A stretch of 64,000 nucleotides of DNA, taken from positions 372,001-436,000 of the forward strand of contig JACKPC010000001.1 of NCBI GenBank assembly GCA_024233835.1, read 5' to 3'. This document shows positions 61,579 through 64,000 of the stretch, piece by piece (the first letter of the stretch is position 1; each line of letters opens with the position of its first letter). The DNA is from Leptospiraceae bacterium (GTDB lineage: Bacteria; Spirochaetota; Leptospiria; Leptospirales; Leptospiraceae). Made by a program: the position numbers and the translations under genes. The notes below the pieces were generated by a model. The model searched no databases, was not told the DNA's origin, and worked only from the letters and a program-made list of their open reading frames with translations.

Positions 61579-62841
61579 ATGAGTAAAGTATATGTATTAG
61601 GCGGCGAACAGACTGATTTCCAGAGAAACTGGAGTAAAGAAGGCAAGACCTTTATGTCTATGATGAGAGAAGTAATGTATGACTCTCTCGAAAAAGTAGG
61701 CATCGATTTTGAAGAAATTAAAAAATTAAATAAAGAAAACCGTGTAGCTGTTTTCGTAGGTAACTTCGATGCAGAACAGTACGCAAACCAGGGACATCTT
61801 GGAGCCTTTTTAACAGAAGTTCACCCTGCATTTTACGGAGTTCCGGGTGGTCGTTTTGAAGCAGCCTGTGCTTCCGGTTCTATAGCCCTCGATGCAGCCG
61901 CTACTAAAATCCGTGCTGAAGAATACGATGTAGCAATTGTCGTCGGCATTGAAGTTATGAAAACGGTCAATTCCGCTGTAGGTGGGGATTTTCTCGGAAC
62001 AGCTGCCTACTATGAAAAAGAAGCCAAGGGAGTGGAATTTCCCTTCCCGAAACTTTTCGGAAAACTGGCTGACGTCCTTTTAGAAAGATATAAATTAGAA
62101 GAAAACCGCTTTATGGATGCACTGGCAGAAATCTCAAGAATTAACTATGATAATGCCAAAAGAAACCCAAAAGCTCAAACCAGAACCTGGTTTATGAACA
62201 AAGAACATGCAGTGCAGAGAGGTGGCCCTAACAATATGTCCGTCGGGGGAAGACTTTGCATTACCGACTGTTCTCAGGTAACAGACGGTGCGGCTGTTGT
62301 GGTTCTCGCTTCTAAAGATTATACGAAAGATTATGCCAAAAAAAGAGATCTGAAAGTAGATGATATTCCTACCATGAAAGGCTGGGGACACAGAGTTGCT
62401 CCGATTACTTTCGAAGCCAAGGTTGCTGAGTCAGAAGGGGACAAGTATGTACTACCCTGGACCCGCAGAACTGTAAAAGATGCCTACAAGCGTGCTGACC
62501 TCGATGTAAAAGATATAGATGTTTTTGAAACTCATGACTGTTTTACTTCGAGCGAATACGCTGCAATTTCTGCTTTCGGCATTACCGAACCCGGAAAGGA
62601 ACACGAAGCCATTGAAGACGGAACGATTGATTTTAAAGGTAAAAAACCGATTAATCCGAGCGGTGGTCTTATTGGTGCCGGACACCCGGTAGGAGCCAGC
62701 GGAGTCAGGATGATGCTCGATATTTACAAGCAGGTAACCGGAACAGCCGGGGACTACCAGGTGAAAGGAGCCAAAAACGGCCTGATGCTGAATATTGGTG
62801 GCTCAGCTACAACTAATATGGTGTTTATCGTAGGTAGATAG
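61579..62841 (+). CDS. SCP2-type thiolase (acetyl-CoA C-acyltransferase)
   Basis: This 420-residue thiolase has the nucleophile in EAACASGSIALDAAA (Cys about 97). The second site is ETHDCFTSSEYAAISAFG, and GLIGAGHPVGASGVRMMLDI holds the catalytic His (about 369). The HDCF context points to the SCP2/SCP-x group rather than FadA. It cleaves 3-ketoacyl-CoA after the upstream dehydrogenase. An SD (CAGGAG) precedes the ATG. Confidence 0.92.
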   Translation: MSKVYVLGGEQTDFQRNWSKEGKTFMSMMREVMYDSLEKVGIDFEEIKKLNKENRVAVFVGNFDAEQYANQGHLGAFLTEVHPAFYGVPGGRFEAACASGSIALDAAATKIRAEEYDVAIVVGIEVMKTVNSAVGGDFLGTAAYYEKEAKGVEFPFPKLFGKLADVLLERYKLEENRFMDALAEISRINYDNAKRNPKAQTRTWFMNKEHAVQRGGPNNMSVGGRLCITDCSQVTDGAAVVVLASKDYTKDYAKKRDLKVDDIPTMKGWGHRVAPITFEAKVAESEGDKYVLPWTRRTVKDAYKRADLDVKDIDVFETHDCFTSSEYAAISAFGITEPGKEHEAIEDGTIDFKGKKPINPSGGLIGAGHPVGASGVRMMLDIYKQVTGTAGDYQVKGAKNGLMLNIGGSATTNMVFIVGR

Positions 62842-63272
62842 TGGAAAACGAATCCCGGAGTAACGCTATTCATGTGTATTTAGTCCGTTTTGCGGTAATT
62901 TTTGTATTATGGGAAGTCATTGCCTTCCCATTACGGCTGCTCTTTTTTTCAGCAGATACAAATACTGCAAATGAACTCATGACCCGTTTCCTTCCGGGAT
63001 TTTTTTGGACCGGCATTTTTACTGCTGATATAATTTCCGTTGCTTTTATTGGGGTCCTTTGTGATCTTCTACGTCCTGTTGTTCCGAGAGGAATCTATGG
63101 AGGTCTTACCCTCGGTTTTTTATTTTCTGTCAGTGCTTACTCAGGCCTGGTGGTTATGCTTATCAGCTTGAATATTTTACCCGTTTTTATAATTTTAAAA
63201 CTGGGAGCCTATCTATTTCTTCAAAGTTTAATTCTCTGCACGGCTTATTTTATCCAGGATTTCATTTCCTGA
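62841..63272 (+). CDS. Four-helix membrane protein, unknown
   Basis: This 143-residue protein starts at GTG, which shares its first base with the thiolase stop (TAGTG), so translation is coupled. There are four hydrophobic segments (about 12-33, 50-72, 83-107, 110-138). No motif is recognised. Its coupling to the beta-oxidation genes is the only clue to its role. Confidence 0.7.
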   Translation: MENESRSNAIHVYLVRFAVIFVLWEVIAFPLRLLFFSADTNTANELMTRFLPGFFWTGIFTADIISVAFIGVLCDLLRPVVPRGIYGGLTLGFLFSVSAYSGLVVMLISLNILPVFIILKLGAYLFLQSLILCTAYFIQDFIS

Positions 63273-63363
63273 ATACTTTCTCAAAAACCTAAAAATTTAC
63301 TAAAAAATTTATTGTTTCTTGTACAAGAGATTGTATACTGTTTGCGGTTTACAAGGAACATTT

Positions 63364-64000
63364 ATGGATTGGTTTTTGCTCTCTTACTATTCAATCGGTG
63401 TATTTGCCTGTTTTTTAATCAGCTTCATTATGTCTATATTTCTCGGCACCAGAAGAGGAGCATCCGATACTACGAAATGGCTGGCAGGCCTTTTTTTAGG
63501 TTTTACCGGAATGTTCTTCGGATATTTCATGGCCTACTCCACCTTTCATGAATTAGGAGCTTATCATAGATATCTAACAACCCTGGTAATCATAGGAAAT
63601 GCCAGTTTTGTAGGCTTTTCTTATAATTTTCCAAGAAATGAGAATCCCAGGGAATTTAAATATATCACCGGTCTGGCCTTTATCATAGCAATAACTACTT
63701 ATATTATTTTCTTTTATCAGAATCTAAATATAGAAAAATTTTACGATTTCGAAGCCCATCATTACAATTTTGATGCCGGAAAAATTATGGCTGTCTTTAT
63801 CTTATTAGAATTTATACTATCTTTGAATATTCTAATTCGCAAAACCATTCGTTATTCCGAGTATCACGGAAAACTCAAAAATAAATTTCTAATCGGAGTA
63901 TATAAATTCTTCTTTCCTAAGGGCAAGGATGCGGAAGCTACCAAGAGTTATACGAAAGCTTTATTCTTATTAATCGGTATTGGAATTATCAATAGTCTTC
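63364..64000 (+). CDS. Multi-pass membrane protein N-terminus (partial, runs off window)
   Basis: The reading frame opens at ATG 63364 (MDWFLLSYYSIGVFACFLIS) and is open to the window end, giving about 212 residues. It has at least six hydrophobic segments with short loops (GTRRGASDTTKWLAGLFLGF, GYFMAYSTFHELGAYHRYL), like the 7TM sensor heads of spirochaete signalling proteins. The output domain lies outside the window, so no function is assigned. Confidence 0.75.
   Translation, partial: MDWFLLSYYSIGVFACFLISFIMSIFLGTRRGASDTTKWLAGLFLGFTGMFFGYFMAYSTFHELGAYHRYLTTLVIIGNASFVGFSYNFPRNENPREFKYITGLAFIIAITTYIIFFYQNLNIEKFYDFEAHHYNFDAGKIMAVFILLEFILSLNILIRKTIRYSEYHGKLKNKFLIGVYKFFFPKGKDAEATKSYTKALFLLIGIGIINSL

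Noticed and set aside
63312..63551. 79-codon plus-strand ORF overlapping the last gene.
   Set aside because: The frame starting at 63364 stays open to the window end and gives a sensible multi-pass membrane protein; this ORF is a shadow of it.

Overview
The window looks like a chromosome segment from a low-to-moderate GC spirochaete, most likely a member of the Leptospirales. This is inferred from family content only: many short lipoproteins with loose spirochaete-type lipoboxes, a Loa22-like OmpA lipoprotein, an alternative GlmU-like protein next to GlmM, an SH3b/FGE lipoprotein, and an acyl-CoA dehydrogenase / TetR / APH / DUF6285 operon. No rRNA is present, so the assignment is tentative. 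Coding density is high, and many genes overlap by 4-17 bases.

Layout. 1-7.6 kb (+): the end of the ATP synthase operon (atpD 3' end, atpC), a small SLBB-like membrane protein, a 1131-residue acidic repeat protein built on about 21 copies of an LSEDELGNIL-type motif, a translationally coupled GAF protein with a degenerate GGDEF domain, and an MBOAT acyltransferase. 7.5-11.8 kb (-): two large proteins of unknown function. 12.0-12.6 kb: a thioesterase and tRNA-Leu(CAA). 12.6-24.3 kb: a cell-wall amidase, a VWA lipoprotein, an ankyrin lipoprotein, a CCA-adding enzyme, Fur, several lipoproteins and a TPR protein. 24.3-27.7 kb (-): a fatty-acid/acyl-CoA operon with its own TetR regulator, a recognisable promoter and a palindromic operator. 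27.7-34.0 kb (-): polA, a glycosyltransferase, a type III polyketide synthase and an RsbW-like ATPase. 34.0-37.2 kb (+): a small membrane protein, an LCCL-domain lipoprotein and an ABC-2 exporter. 37.2-44.4 kb (-): a four-gene surface-glycan cluster directly downstream of carB. 44.4-55.7 kb (-): an OmpA lipoprotein, a sulfatase-fold membrane enzyme, RsmD, a DegT aminotransferase, a methylcrotonyl-CoA carboxylase-type beta subunit, an alpha/beta hydrolase, GlmU-like and GlmM proteins, tRNA-Val(TAC) and a dihaem cytochrome c.

55.7-58.4 kb is the one clearly accessory, decaying stretch. It holds an IS256-family element whose transposase is broken by a 329-bp tandem duplication, a GAG microsatellite in a short ORF cut by the element, and a frameshifted Mrr N-terminal fragment. 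58.4-64.0 kb (+) then carries an SH3b/FGE lipoprotein, a 3-hydroxyacyl-CoA dehydrogenase, an SCP2-type thiolase, and the start of a multi-pass membrane protein that runs off the window.

Pathway links: the dehydrogenase, 3HCDH and thiolase fit acyl-CoA beta-oxidation. GlmM and the GlmU-like protein fit UDP-GlcNAc supply. The GT2/GT4/GT9 cluster, the MBOAT protein and the sulfatase-fold enzyme fit envelope-glycan building and decoration. The most unusual items are the FliM-N-like repeat scaffold (924-4319), a hairpin covering the carB start codon, the bacterial LCCL lipoprotein, and a pair of short REP-like hairpins.
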